This document shows, in pieces, positions 1 to 11,458 of a stretch of DNA of 64,000 nt. The notes under the pieces are model-generated. The model was given only the letters and a program-made list of their open reading frames with translations, was not told the origin of the DNA and did not search any database. The first letter of the stretch is position 1. Every line of letters starts with the position of its first letter. The DNA lies in NCBI GenBank assembly GCA_047967505.1, contig CM106540.1; one strand, written 5' to 3'. The position numbers and the translations under genes are program-made. This stretch comes from Dipteris shenzhenensis (taxonomy: Eukaryota; Polypodiophyta; Polypodiopsida; Gleicheniales).

Positions 1-129
1 ACACCTTCTTTTCCTCCACATAGCCATCCATCCAACTCCCTTTGATTGGACACATCTAATAGGAATAGTACATTTTGATCATGTTGTCTTTTACATTGGC
101 CATTTGCAATGCCTTTAGCACTAGCAAAT

Positions 130-845
130 GAGATGGGTGTAGGATTTCCCTCTCCTCGTCTCTCTTCCCTCTCATTTTCTCTCTTTTCCCCTCTCGTCTC
201 TCTTTCCCCCTCTCTTTTCTCTCTTTTCCCCTCTCTTTCACCCTATCTTTTCTCTCTTTTCCCCTCTCTTGTCTCTCTTTTACCCTTTTTCTTTTTTCCT
301 CTCTTGTCTCTCTTTCCTCCGAGTCTCTTTTCCCCTCTGTTTTCTCTCGTTTTCTCTCTTTTCCCTCACATTTCCACATCTTTTCCCTCTCGTTTCTACA
401 TCTTTTCCCTCTTTTTTCCCCTCTCTTCTGTCTCTTTTCCCCTCTTGTTTCTCTCTTTTCCCCTCTCTTTTCTCTCAAGATTGAATACTACTACTAATAG
501 TCCTCGTTGTCTCTGTTGCTCTTTATGCTTCCCTTCCGCTTGCCTCTTTCCCCCTCTCTTTTACCATCTTCTGCACCTTTTCCCTTCTCTTGTCTCTCTT
601 TGCCCCGCTCTTCTCTCTCTTTTTCCCTCTCTTGCCTCTTTTTTGTATCTTTTCCCCTCTCTTTTTCACATATTTTCTCTTCTCCTCTCTCTTTCCCCAC
701 TTCTCTTGTCTTTACCTTCTCATATTTTTCCCTCTCGTCTTTTCCCTCTCTTGTTTCTCTTTCCCCCTCTCTTCTCTCTCTTTCTCCCTCTCTTTTCCCC
801 TCTCTTTCTCTGTTTCCCCCTCTCTTTTCTCTCTTTTTCGTATTC
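130..845. repeat. Pyrimidine-rich low-complexity tract
   Basis: The plus strand is almost pure C/T, built from imperfect units such as CCCCTCTCTTTTCTCTC and CTCTTGTCTCTCTTT. Long frames exist on both strands, rich in Leu/Ser/Phe/Pro on plus and Lys/Arg/Glu on minus, but they follow automatically from the composition and are not genes. The minus-strand purine tract could form triplex DNA; this is inference. Confidence 0.9.
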
Positions 846-1399
846 CATATTCTGCTTTGCTCTTTTATACAATTTTGTTGATTTAGTTTTTTTTGGTTTG
901 TTTATGTATTTCCATTATAATAGCTATGCCTTCATGTCGGTCTTCACCAGAGTCAAGCTATTCTACACACATCTCCATACTAAGCCTGGACGTAATTGTG
1001 GATAGTATGAGTCCATTGTAGGTAGAGGCATTACAACGGAATCTTTAGTCATGCATGGCCTTGTCTCATACCTCTCTAATCTCTCCATATAGCAGGCCTC
1101 CTTCATACAATGAGACAATTCAATTTCTTTTTATTGCAAGCCTCCTTGGACTAGTGGAGAAAGGTCACACCTCCCTAGCAGAGAGAGGTTGTCTCTCCAT
1201 TATGAGGCATCGTCAACCACTAGGAGTGGGGGCCATAGGAGGAGTAGAGGATGTTGTAGGGGTTCCTTAAAATACATAGATGAGATAGTGCATTCCAGCC
1301 GAGATATAGCTTAGAGTCCTGAGAGACAGCCTATCACTGGCCCCATCGCCACCCCTACCACAGACTACACCCCTCGATGCTCCTATAATATCAATAGCC
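846..1399. other. Stretch without recognised gene
   Basis: Mixed-composition sequence after the pyrimidine tract. A 71-codon frame at 1,055-1,270 has no feature I recognise. It could be the upstream part of the remnant that follows. Confidence 0.4.
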
Positions 1400-2290
1400 T
1401 TAAGGAAGTCATTGAAGATGATAAAGGAGTTGCTGTGATAGGTCACATGAGGTAGCTTTGAATATCACATTTGAGGGGGAGCTTTTTTCTCGCTTTTTTA
1501 TGATTGGCACAAGTAAGGCAAAACATATCTTAAACCAGCTAAAGCAAGAGTACCTAGACCCACCTACGTATGCATTTGATGATGCATGTAAACTTTGACT
1601 GATGGGCAATGTACTCAAACATCGCAAGTTAGACATCGACATCATGGTGAAGTAGGGTAGATTGAGGCCACCACATGTACATAGGGTGGATTGGAAGAAC
1701 TCTAAGAAAGAGTTTCAAGAGAATACATGTATGTGGGACAACCAACGAAAGGCAACAAGAGTATGTATATGGACCCAAGGTACTTCACACCTCGGGAGTG
1801 GTACCAAAAAAGGCATTGAGGCATGGGTGGTAAGTATATGTGTGTTCTAGCATACTTCTTTTATAATTTTTAGTTTGGTTTGAATAGATTGTTTTTCTCA
1901 TAGCACTTCATGTAAAGTTTCTGTATTTAGTTCACAAGTATGGTGGGATTGGCTGGTTCGACGAATGATGAATAATTATGCATTTACGCATGGGCCAAAA
2001 GACCTCTTTGAGAAGTTGGACCAAATGGGAGTACCGGTCAAGTGGAGTGCAGTGGTAGGTTGTCATGTATGTCTTTGATCCTCCTCGTTTTTATTCATGT
2101 TTGAGATTTCCATTCTAGTTATTTTTTCTAAAGTATTCTTAGCGTAGCATTGTTAACCCAATTGAGGATATAGGTGAGGGAGGAGACAAGAACGGAGGTG
2201 AGGGAGACAAAGGCTAGGGAGAAGGAGATGATGAAGAAGGAGATGAGGAAGGTGAGGGAGGCAATGCAGGAGGAGATGACGATGAGTAGG
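1400..2290 (+). pseudogene. Unrecognised coding remnant with acidic C-terminal tail
   Basis: Three coding-like blocks lie on the plus strand. The first (about 1,450-1,850) reads EVALNITFEGELFSRFF and then, after TGA and TAG codons, a basic stretch including RPPHVHRVDWKNSKKEF. The second (about 1,925-2,060) contains WWDWLVRRMMNNYAF and HGPKDLFEKLDQMGV, separated from the first by an intron-like AT-rich gap. The third (about 2,150-2,288) encodes a Gly/Glu/Asp-rich acidic tail ending at a stop. AATAAA lies downstream near 2,468. The layout resembles accessory genes of plant transposons, but I do not recognise the family. The in-frame stops make a functional product unlikely. Confidence 0.35.
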
Positions 2291-2689
2291 AGTAGTTTAC
2301 CTTGATTGAGCCACACTTAGGGCATTTTTCCATTTTGTACCTCTCATTCAACTTTTGTACTACCCTCTTTGGAAGGGTGAACTTTTGTATACATAATAAC
2401 ACATGATGAGATTCTTGGGCAATTTTGTAGCTCAAATGGCATGCATTCATTTTTGTAGTACCTTGTAATAAAGTATATATAGTGGGGCAAAATGGGGCTG
2501 TGACAAACCCCATTTTGTCCCAATCAAAACTCCAATGGAAATGACAACAGATTTTTCTAAAAGAAATTTTGATGGAAATAAGGACAATTCCCCCTTGAGC
2601 AATTTTATTACAAAAGTGTATTTTCCATAAAAAAGAAACCGATACCTTATCGTAAACCTTAGATTTTACCACTTGAGGTAGGATCTTTA

Positions 2690-3097
2690 ATCAACATACC
2701 TACATGAGAGACGTACCTTGGTGCACAAAGATCTCACTAAAGAAGAGAGGAGATCCATGAAATGTGGGAAAGCTCTATTCAAGATTGAAGGTTGGATCTA
2801 TGATTGCAACTCTTTATAAAGAGCACCATCTTGAACATCCTTTTTGGATTGCAAAAGTGGTAGATTTCCAAATATCTATGCAAGGGCAAGTGATTTCCAT
2901 TGTTGTACAATGGATTAGGACTACACATGCTAATCCATTGTACACAAAATATGTGCATGAATAAGTTGCATGCCCACAATAGAAAAGAGCAAGAAGTAGC
3001 ACCAAAATCAAGCCATGATATTGTGATAAGAAGAAAACACGTATATAGTGAAAGCGGTTTCTACAATGAAGTGGAAAAACAAAAGCTATCTAAGTGA
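2690..3097 (+). pseudogene. 3'-terminal relic of a DUF7869-type element
   Basis: The frame at 2,764-2,964 has the core FWIAKVVD. The 37.76-38.17 kb frame of the large DUF7869 element has FWVAKVVD in the same local context (EHHLEHP versus RDEHENV just before it). This is therefore the C-terminal module of the same family, with the upstream part missing. The relic ends at 3,097, exactly where a minus-strand Copia integrase fragment begins, so this is a recombination or insertion junction. The role of the FWxAKVVD module is unknown. Similarity was judged by eye. Confidence 0.55.
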
Positions 3098-4660
3098 CAA
3101 AACAATGACAGCCTCCAATGAATGCAGCTTTAATAGTCCACACATCAAAGTAAATTAATTCCAATGACCTATTACTCTTTTGAACATGTCTAGGAAATGG
3201 TTTCCTTGCCTGTTTTCCAAATTGATAGGCTTCACATACCTTATGCATTTCTGCAACCTTGAACTTAGGCAATCCTGCAACAATATTTTGGGCCTGCATT
3301 AATTTAAGTCACTGTACATTAACATCACCAATGCGTTTATGCCAGATATCAATATCTGCAACTACACTGGTCCCATGTGCAAACATTGCTGCACTCAATT
3401 TAGGCATGTCCGCATCCAACGTAAACATCCTGCCCTTCTTCTTCTCTTTTGCTATCAAGCGATCTTTACAAAGCATCCATGAGGATTAAATCTGACTTGC
3501 AAGCGCTGCTCAACCATTTGACCAATAGAAACCAGGTTCTTGGTGATATTTAGGACATGAAATACATCAGACAAGTATTTTTTTTTCCCATCCTACATAG
3601 ACAAAGGATCTTTACCAATCTGCACAATAGGATGTGTAGTATCATCACCAGTCTCCACAAATCCTAGTCTTTCCATTTTCCTTACATCTTGCATCCATTC
3701 TGCATTACCTGTCATATGGTTTGATGCACCTGAGTCAACATACCACACATCATTGCTTTCTTCTACACTTGTCACAGAATTGGTCATGTGCTACACCATA
3801 AACAAATGCTCATTTTTGTCATCACCCTGTCTACTAGAGGATGCATAATTGCCTTGCTGCAATTTTCCAGTCATGATGTCATTCTCCTTTTTATAGCAGT
3901 CTTTAACCATATGACCAATTTTACCTTAGTAGTAGCATTCAACATTGCTGTTCGCATTTTGGCCTCTCTGCCATCCACCATGACCTCTTTGGCTCCCCCT
4001 ACCTCTAAAGTTACCACGTCCTCCTCCATAGGACTGGTTTTCTTGAATTTGCTACATATTTTGATTTCTGCCACGGCCTCCACATTGGCTTGCTCTACCT
4101 TTGACTCTACCTCTTCTAGCATTTGAGTAGAAGACAGTTTCTTTTGAAGTTCCTCTTGAAGAAGATGCACCATCATTCTCTGCTCTTTAGAAATTAGAAG
4201 AGCAATCAACTCCTCAAAATCAGGGAAATTCTCACGGATAGCAATGGATGTATGGAATTGTGCATAATCCTTTCCTAGACCATTCAAGGTCACAGAAACT
4301 AAATCATCATCTTCCACTGGTGACCCAATAGAAGCAAGTGTATCTGCAATCTTCTTCACCTTCATGTGGTAGTCATGGATGCTCATATTTTCTCTCTGCA
4401 CATTATGCAAATCTTGCTTGAGCTACATTTTCTTGGCTTGCATATTTGTGCTATACATTTTTGTCAAAGTATCCCACACCTCCTTCGGCATGCTTTCATC
4501 CTAAATATGCACAATCATAGAATCTGAAATACTGATAGATAGCCAGTACATAACTTTTCTAGATCTCTCATGCTAGCCTTTAAATGCCTGCAACTCGTGT
4601 TGATTGGGAACATTAGGAATAACTGGTTCTTCTTCAGCTCCAGTAATGAGCTCTCAATAG
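3098..4660 (-). pseudogene. Copia retrotransposon gag-protease-integrase fragment
   Basis: Read on the minus strand, the order is Ty1/Copia-like. Gag lies from about 4,640, with VPKEVWDTLTKMYSTN-like and QRENMSIHDYHMKVKKIADTL-like segments. A protease follows at 3,787-3,593 with the diagnostic DSGASNHMTG (aspartic protease D-S/T-G). The start of integrase lies at 3,299-3,090, with SLELIYFDVW and GGCHCFVT. Frameshifts and stops separate the parts, and integrase is cut off at 3,097. It follows an LTR-like segment in the same orientation, so it is the 5' half of a copy whose 3' half is missing here. Confidence 0.85.
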
Positions 4661-4669
4661 CCTTTTCCC

Positions 4670-5039
4670 TTGCAGCTTTCTCACATACACAATGGGAGAG
4701 AAGTAAGGAGTCTCACTTGCAGCTTTCTCACATACACAATGGGGGAATACACACAAAGGTGGAGGCTAAAAACAGTTTTCCTCTTCTTAGTTGTGAAAGC
4801 CAAAAGAACTCTCTCTAAGTACAAAAGGAATAGGTGAACCCTATATGTGGGTCTCAAACCAAACTCAGCTAACCTAGGTGGCATACTAACTGAGCCACTA
4901 ACTAGAGTACATAAAGATAGCTGTCATCCAGCTATTATTCATGGGCGGTGTACCAACTGCATTTGCAGCTAACAAGTCAGTGACATAAATGCACAATGGT
5001 CACCCTAGCATATCACGAGTGGAGCTCGATATCTCAACA
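4670..5039 (-). repeat. Copia LTR (approximate)
   Basis: On the minus strand the segment starts TGTTGAGATATC right after a polypurine tract (CTTGAGGGGGAG, complement of 5,040-5,052). This is the usual PPT/LTR boundary of Copia elements. The downstream boundary is uncertain: I could not find a convincing primer-binding site before gag. A 28-bp direct duplication beginning CTTGCAGCTTTCTCACATAC occurs at about 4,671 and 4,710 and may have scrambled that end. Confidence 0.55.
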
Positions 5040-6510
5040 CTCCCCCTCAAGCTCAATCCTAATTCCTGCACACCAAGCAGGTCTCTGAACTTGCGCACAT
5101 TCTCTGCACCCAATGCCTTTGTGAATATGTCAACTACCTGATCCTCTGTGCTGATGTAAACTAGATCAATAAAACCTACTAAAACCTTCTCCCGCACATA
5201 GTGATAATGCACCTCAATGTGCTTTGTTCTAGCATGATAGACTGGGTTATTTGCCAAGTGTATACTACTCATGTTGTCACAATAAATGACAATTGGCCCA
5301 TTTGTAGACTTATGCATATCATAAAGTAGCTTATGTAACCAAGCTACCTCACATGCAGCCATTGCTACACCCCTGTACTCAGCCTCTATGCTCGACAAGG
5401 CAGCTGTAGGCTGTGTCTTGCTGCTCCAAGTGACTGCACCACTCCCAAAAGAGAACACATATCCACTGGTAGATCATCTATCAGAAATACTACCAGCCCA
5501 ATCAGCAACTGTATCTGAACCTTAGTCTCATAAAATAGTCCATACTGCAATGTGGACTTCACATACCTCAATATGCGTCTAGCCGCATCCAAATGCGATT
5601 TCCTTGGAGCTTGCATAAACTGACTTACCAACCCAATAGCATAGCTCAAATCTGGCCTGGTAATAGTAAATCAAACTTCCTACTATGCGTCTGTACATAG
5701 TAGGGTCTTCCAGAAGCTCACCTGCATCTGCGCTCAACCTCACATTTGGCTCCAAAGGAACTGAAATAGGCTTATAACCTGTCATCCCATATTTGGACAG
5801 CATGTCCAATCGATATTGCCTCTGCAAGATCCATATCCCACTTGTGGATCTAATCACCTCAATGCCCAAGAAGGAACACAGCTCTCCCAAATCCTTCATC
5901 TCAAACTTTAGCTTCAATAGCATTTTCACATGAAGGATATCTTCATCACTATCACCTGTGATGATCAAATCATCAACATAAATGACATGCAGCATAATTC
6001 CTTTCTCTGTTTTTCTCACATAAAGTGAGAAATCTGCCGTAGAAATCTGAAAGCCAATAGTGACAAGATACTTTCCTATCTTGTCAGACCATGCTCTGGG
6101 TGCTTTTGCTTCAAGCGATACAAGGCTTTCTTTAACCTGCAAACAAACTCAGGATGAACAGCATGCACATAACCTGGTGGCTGCTCCATATAGACCTCTT
6201 CTTGCAAATCACCATGCAAGAAGGCATTCTTTACATCCATCTGATGTAAAGACCATCCCTTTGATGCGGCCATAGCAATGACTGCTCTTACGGTTGCCAT
6301 TCTTGCAACCAACCTAAATGTTTCTTCATAATCAATGCCATATGTCTGTGCATACCCCTTGACAACTAATCTTGCCTTGTATCTGTTCATAAAACCATCT
6401 GCATTGTGCTTCACCTTATAAACCCACTTGCAGCCAATTGCATTCTTGTCTTTAGGCAAAGGCACCAATTCCCATGTAGCATTTGCTTCCAAGGCATCCA
6501 TTGCAGTTAA
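5000..6510 (-). pseudogene. Copia reverse transcriptase-RNase H fragment
   Basis: Minus-strand blocks in order: RT from 6,501 ([33 protein letters not shown], then VIYVDDLIITGDS with the YVDD catalytic motif) and RNase H to 5,000 (AALSSIEAEYRGVAMAACE, IYCDNMSSIHLANNP, RTKHIEVHYHYVRE, VVDIFTKAL). There are at least three frameshifts (near 6,100, 5,640 and 5,460). Upstream gag to integrase is missing: the frame stops at about 6,510, where LTR-like sequence of another type begins. The PPT/LTR boundary lies at 5,039/5,040. The element is inactive. Confidence 0.9.
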
Positions 6511-6860
6511 AGACTGGTCAAAGTTGGGTTAAAAAGGGTGGCTGGATAGTCTGTAGCAGTCAGTTGAGAAAGCAGACCCAGTTGGGCGGGCTCACAGTTT
6601 CAGTTGGCTGGTTTCCAACTTATATAAACCCCCTGCAATTCTCTACACATTGTGTAGCAACACCCGAAGCATTTTGCGAGGCACCGTGGACAGGAGAGAG
6701 TGATCTACTTGTGTGATCTCAGCAATGTAATCACCTGGATTACTGGTTTGTGCCCAGCCCCTTTGGTCTGAGGTTTGAGTGACTTAGACTTCTATTCTCT
6801 GACATAACCCTCTTATTGACTTTAGACAAGTGGGAGCTCTTTACTTCCTTTGTCTTTGAT
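6511..6860 (+). repeat. LTR-like segment of another retrotransposon
   Basis: The block has a core-promoter-like layout on the plus strand: AACTTATATAAACCCCC (TATA-like) at about 6,617, followed by a run that includes AATGTAATCACCTGGATTAC. It abruptly replaces the 5' end of the minus-strand Copia RT. Exact ends and target duplications could not be assigned, so the solo-LTR call is tentative. Confidence 0.35.
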
Positions 6861-7493
6861 CATCAAACGTGCCCTTCAAAGATATAGGCGTTGGAACTTA
6901 CTTTAGAGAGAGAAAAATGACACCTTTCACTTTAGAGAAATCACCATATATTGCAGCTAATTTATGTTGCTTGAGCAATAGAGAGCACCCTTTGAGCGTT
7001 TTGATGTTAATGCAAGGTTTCTCCTCTTAAATAAAGGATATTTACAATGCACTCTTCTTCAATAAGGGTGTGAAGTACCTCCTCTTGTTGAAGCTATTTG
7101 GCTTGTTGAAGCTTGGTGCTTACAGAGCACTCAGGTAGAATGGAGTAGAATAGGAACTCTATCTCACACTCTTGACTAACAGATATCTTTGAGCTGAAAG
7201 CTCTTGACTCTTGCAATGAAACTCTTTCAAAAAAATCTCAATGAAAACTCTTAACGGAAGTCCTCTCTCACTCAGAAAGAAGAATGTCTCAAATAATGAA
7301 TTGAAATCCTCACAAGGAAATCTCAAGAAACGAATGGAAATCTCTTTCAATCAAATGGATGGAAATCTCTTTCATCAACAGAATGAGAGGATGCTCACTC
7401 AATTAGTCTCAATCTCTCAATCTCTCGATCGATCTCTATCTCACTCTCAAGGGTTGCAACGCCTCAACAGAAGGCAAGGGAGATACGATACCA
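6861..7493 (-). other. Leader region of a minus-strand retrotransposon
   Basis: This lies immediately inside the 7,494-7,748 LTR on the minus strand. It starts with a primer-binding-site-like TGGTATCG (complement of 7,486-7,493, matching the start of the plant initiator-tRNA-Met-complementary site TGGTATCAGAGC). The rest holds short imperfect repeats of GAAATCTCTTTC type and no recognisable gag. Confidence 0.45.
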
Positions 7494-7748
7494 TGACAAA
7501 ATATGAAGAGGGGAGAGGAGAAGAGTGGAGATGAGGAGAGAGGGCACAGTTAGAGAGCACACCACAAATGATTAACTGTACACTAGATTTAGTTGAAAAT
7601 GTAGAATATATACAAACCCATTTAGGGTTAGGGTTAGGACATCTATTTCCTTTATAGCACTCTATTGGGTTAGTGCTATGCACATATGATCACATGATGG
7701 TGCTATGCACATATGATCACATGATGTTGAGCATGATCTCTCAACACT
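7494..7748 (-). repeat. LTR, family shared with 11,459-11,716 (inverted)
   Basis: Minus-strand TGTTGAGAGATC...TTTTGTCA, 255 bp, with TG/CA ends and an adjacent PBS. It is homologous over its whole length to the plus-strand LTR at 11,459-11,716. Both contain the tandem motif ATGATCACATGATG/GTGCTATGCACAT and a short telomere-like TTAGGGTTAGGG run. Confidence 0.8.
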
Positions 7749-8895
7749 TTGCTCTATGAAATATGGTCTTGTAGTAGTAGCTAATGTAGAGGCATGAAGT
7801 TTCACAAAAAAGAACTATTATTTCATGGAATTTGAGATCATGCATAGCTCTCTTGCTCCTCTCTTGTGATGGTGAATGTTGTGCATCCATTGCATGGCAA
7901 CAACAAACTATATTTCATGTGGAATGGGTATCATTGTACCTAAAAGAAGAACAAAATGGAAGACTTGATTTTTTTTTTCGGTTCATTGTATCACTAAGAA
8001 AAAAAAGGATGGCTAAAGTTTAGGATAGTTTTTGTAATTTAAAAAACCCTTAAAATTTTGATAATTCTTAGAAGTACAATATAGAGTCCGGATTAAAGGA
8101 ATTGAAATTTTCTATAAATTTTAAATAAAATTTGGTTCAAAAGCATATGAGCTTTGGTCTAGTTGACAATTGAGAAAGCCACACAAATCCTCTTAGCCTA
8201 CAAGTGCATTCTCTTTTGTATCAAACTTACATCTTCATTATGAGCAAGATCATCATCAGCATTAAATGAAGAAGTGGATGATCCATCTTCCTTAGCATTA
8301 TCAATAGGACTTCATCCCTATGGAGACCTAACATTGCTTCCATTTGCAACCTATGATCGCAAGGAAAAGCCAATGATATGGGTGGCATAGGATGGAACCT
8401 TCTCAAAGAGAATGTGAAAAAATGTTCTAAAGCATCCATCGAAATTTGTAAGTTGTTAAAAATTATAGAGAAGTATGTCTAATTCTTCAAGATCAAGAAC
8501 ATCCAAGAGTCGCTAGTTTTTGGTACCCCTTCATTTCCTTTTCCATTTGGACTAGCAACTAATTTGAGAACATAATTTCCTTTCATTAAGTTCAACAATG
8601 TCCTACTAGCTTTGCAAGTGGAAATGGATGTCCAAGAGGATGCATAAGTGAAAAAGAGCCTCCCATCACTATCATGTGGCTTTCAAGGTTGCATTTAAGC
8701 CCCCCTCCCTACCCCCCTTTTGGGGGCGACCTAGCCATGGTGGTTGGGCTAATAGGCACTAGCAATTGGCTCTCCATGGCATCCTTATGTTACTAGAAGC
8801 ATAGTGATTTGGAGCATGGCCATGGGGAGTCTACCCATTGATGGCCACGTCATATATACGAGAAATTGTCTTGTTTTGCTAGTACCTTACTATAT
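7749..8895. other. Stretch without recognised gene
   Basis: AT-rich interelement sequence; no convincing coding frame. A C-rich run (CCCCCCTCCCTACCCCCC) lies near 8,701. The last part may contain the degraded middle of the DUF7869 relic that follows. Confidence 0.4.
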
Positions 8896-9310
8896 ATGGC
8901 TTTGGCATAAGGGAATTGTTGATAAGACTAATGTCAGATCATTCCTCTTGGTTGGTCATACTCACAGTCAAGTAGATCAAATGTTCAGCAGTTTCTCCAG
9001 GAAGATCCAAAGAAATGATGCATTCACTTTGGTAGAGATATTGGATCTTGTGAAATAATCTTATACTCCATGGCTTGAGCTTTTTCACTTGAATGAGACG
9101 TATGATTTTCGAAGATTTAATCAAGGTGGAGAAGGTGAGGATTGTTGCACAAAGAGGATGAATGACAAGAGCTTTCAGCATCAATTTCTCATAAATAAAA
9201 AAGTAGACCAAAGAACGTATCTATATGGTAAGCAATATGGCTCTTCTCTAGATTGGTGTCATTTGTCCGAGTCCATGAAGATCATGCTTTGGTTCAAGAA
9301 CTTTTGGTGA
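8896..9310 (+). pseudogene. Central relic of a DUF7869-type element
   Basis: The frame at 8,804-9,058 contains FLLVGHTHSQVDQMFSSFSR. The 36.8-37.8 kb gene has FLLVGHTHEDIDQVFSTVSR, the hallmark GHTHxxxDQxFS motif of DUF7869 proteins. A following frame (9,089-9,310) continues the same protein (ETYDFRRFNQGGE, then TYLYGKQYGSSLDW). Upstream catalytic-like blocks are not recognisable, and the two parts are separated by a stop. The product would be non-functional. Confidence 0.7.
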
Positions 9311-9817
9311 TTGATAGTGAGGTGAAGTAGGCACAAGCTCAAGGAAGGATATTGACTATTTAAGGTGCATGTGTGAGAAGAGAAGTTTGATTGAGAAGGC
9401 AAAAACATACTCTAGAAATGGAGATAGAAGATTGTGATCGAATACTTTCTTTGAGGATGAATCCCTCACCCATGATCAGTTCAAGAGTAACACTAACTAA
9501 TTAATACAATCTTTTTATATGGCCAACATCTTCCCCTTGTTCTGAACAACTTGTACAACAATTACAACACACCTGTAACTATTTTCAATGCTTATCTCCC
9601 GACACCTTGTAGGCCTTAGAATGTTTTCTGCATCATGGCTATGGGATTTTCCAATAACGTTTTGGGTCCCAAAAATATCAGTACTGCCATCAAAATATGC
9701 ATCAATAATATCATCGAAATAACCATTGATGTTCGATGAAAATATCGATGATTACAACGATGCATTTATCAACTTAGAATGAACATGGAAGTATCCATTA
9801 AAAAAATATATAGTAGA
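9311..9817. other. Stretch without recognised gene
   Basis: AT-rich sequence with no coding frame or repeat that I recognise. Confidence 0.4.
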
Positions 9818-10126
9818 TTACTTTTCTTCTGATGGAGACCATAATGATGTCCTACGTGCACCAGTTGTTATTATATGAATTGACATCAGAAGAGAAAGAG
9901 AACAGATCTGAGGAGTTGTAGGTGAGAGTTTCCAAGATGGGAGAAGAGATGCTGAGGCATAGGTGGGAGCAGAGTGGGGAGTGGAGGTGGGGAGGTTAGG
10001 TGTGAGTTGAAAAGATAGGGAGTTATAGAGATGAGAAGGGACCAGATATGCAATGGCATAGGTGAGGGTTGCAAAGAGGCCAATGGTGAGGATGGTGCGG
10101 ACTAGGCAATGGATATAAAGCTCCAT
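9818..10126 (-). CDS. Possible membrane-anchored exon, unrecognised
   Basis: A 102-codon minus frame begins MELYIHCLVRTILTIGLFAT and continues with a hydrophobic segment (about residues 9-29). A Pro/Ser/Thr-rich stretch without hydrophobic runs follows. This is the layout of a signal-anchored Golgi or secreted protein N-terminus. The composition is skewed (purine-rich on plus), there are no homologous features I can name, and no downstream exon was identified. It may be chance. Confidence 0.25.
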   Translation of the reverse strand: MELYIHCLVRTILTIGLFATLTYAIAYLVPSHLYNSLSFQLTPNLPTSTPHSAPTYASASLLPSWKLSPTTPQICSLSLLMSIHIITTGARRTSLWSPSEEK

Positions 10127-10589
10127 GAAAGCATACTACTCATGTGATCAGGTATATTTTTAGGCAAGTTTTTTTTCCACTAAAAGCATGAAAAAATAGA
10201 TTTATAGTCTGATAATTTGTGTGTTCTAGCCTATGTGCTTCTATCCTATGGGTATGATTCTTTTCACATGAATTAACCTCACTCCCATTGATGCCCATGT
10301 AAAGTATCATACCCATTGGATATCATTTGCATGATTGGAGATTCATATTTGCTTGTGTCTTGCTTGTGCAAAGTACCATACCCACTAGATTTTATTTCCA
10401 CAATGTTCCTAATGGAATAGCAAGAAGGTGGTTACAACCAGAAGCTATCATTCTATGGGTTCGACTACCTCTAGTATTCCTAGTTGTTTCACAAAGGTAT
10501 GGTAACGATATCTAACAAAGTGCATGTATTGGTTTGAACATATCCGAATGGAAGAGCCAGAATGTGGTTATCATTTTCCTTAAGGTGTC

Positions 10590-11370
10590 ATGATAGCCCA
10601 GACCCGCAACATCAATGGTTCACTCTACTACTTGACTTTCATCGATGACTACAACAGATATTGTTGGGTCTACATTCTGAAAGAGAAATCCGAAGTCTTT
10701 TTCAGATTTCAAGAATTCAAAGCCATGGTAGAAAATCAAACTGTTATGCAGTAAGTTCACTAGCACAGTTTATGGCAAATCCAAAATAGTCTCATAGGAA
10801 TGCAACCAAAAGAGTCTTGAGATACAACAGAGGTACAAGACAGTTTGGAATAGAAACAGAGGAAGTCATCCACGATTGCATGGATACTGTGACAGTGACT
10901 ATGCCCGAGATCATGAGACTAGGAGGTCTACATAGGGATATGCATTTTTCCTTGGCCAAGGTGCTATATCATGGTTGTCAAATAAACAACCAACTGTTTC
11001 TTTGTCTTCGACTGAAGCAGAATATAGGACACTCACTACAGGTGCATTTGAAGCTATATGGCTCAGAAGACTATTGTTAGAAACATATTACTTTGATGAA
11101 TTAATGGCAACAACAATATACTATGATAATCTATCGGCTCAAGCATTGGCCAAGAATCTAGTATATCACTCCAGGACAAAGCACATTGATGTCAAAGAAC
11201 ATTTCATCAGAGAAAGAGTGTTAATTGGTGACATCACACTGCAGCATTGTGATAGCAAAGAGAATGTTGTAGACATCTTTACCAAACCACTCGGTAAAGA
11301 GCTTTTCGAGAAACACCAACAAGCTCTTGGTTTGATGCAAAGGAAGGACATTCCCATTAAAGGGGTGTGA
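10590..11370 (+). pseudogene. Copia integrase/RNase H fragment with internal deletion
   Basis: It starts in integrase ([33 protein letters not shown]) and breaks off near 10,752. After a junction it resumes in the RT C-terminus and RNase H: ATKRVLRYNRGTRQFGIE, GYCDSDYARDHETRRST, SLSSTEAEYRTLTTGAFEAI, YYDNLSAQALAKN, RTKHIDVKEHFIRERV, VVDIFTKPLGKELFEKHQ. About 1.5-2 kb (most of integrase and RT) is therefore deleted, and at least two frameshifts lie near 10,860-10,960. The 3' end runs into a PPT and LTR at 11,446-11,716. Confidence 0.88.
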
Positions 11371-11445
11371 TGGAATGTAATGTTTAATCCTTCTTCCATT
11401 CCCCAGAATCATCATCTTGAGGGAAGGCCTACTTCATGATGTTGA

Positions 11446-11458
11446 TCTTGAGGGAAGG
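11446..11458 (+). other. Polypurine tract
   Basis: CTTGAGGGAAGG lies immediately before the TGTTGAC LTR start. A duplicate (CTTGAGGGAAGG) lies about 40 bp upstream, at about 11,416. In LTR elements this primes plus-strand synthesis. Confidence 0.7.

Noticed and set aside
109-1005. 298-codon Ser/Leu/Phe/Pro frame and opposing Lys/Arg/Glu frames
   Set aside because: Produced by the C/T-only composition; no domain, and the frames mirror each other on both strands.
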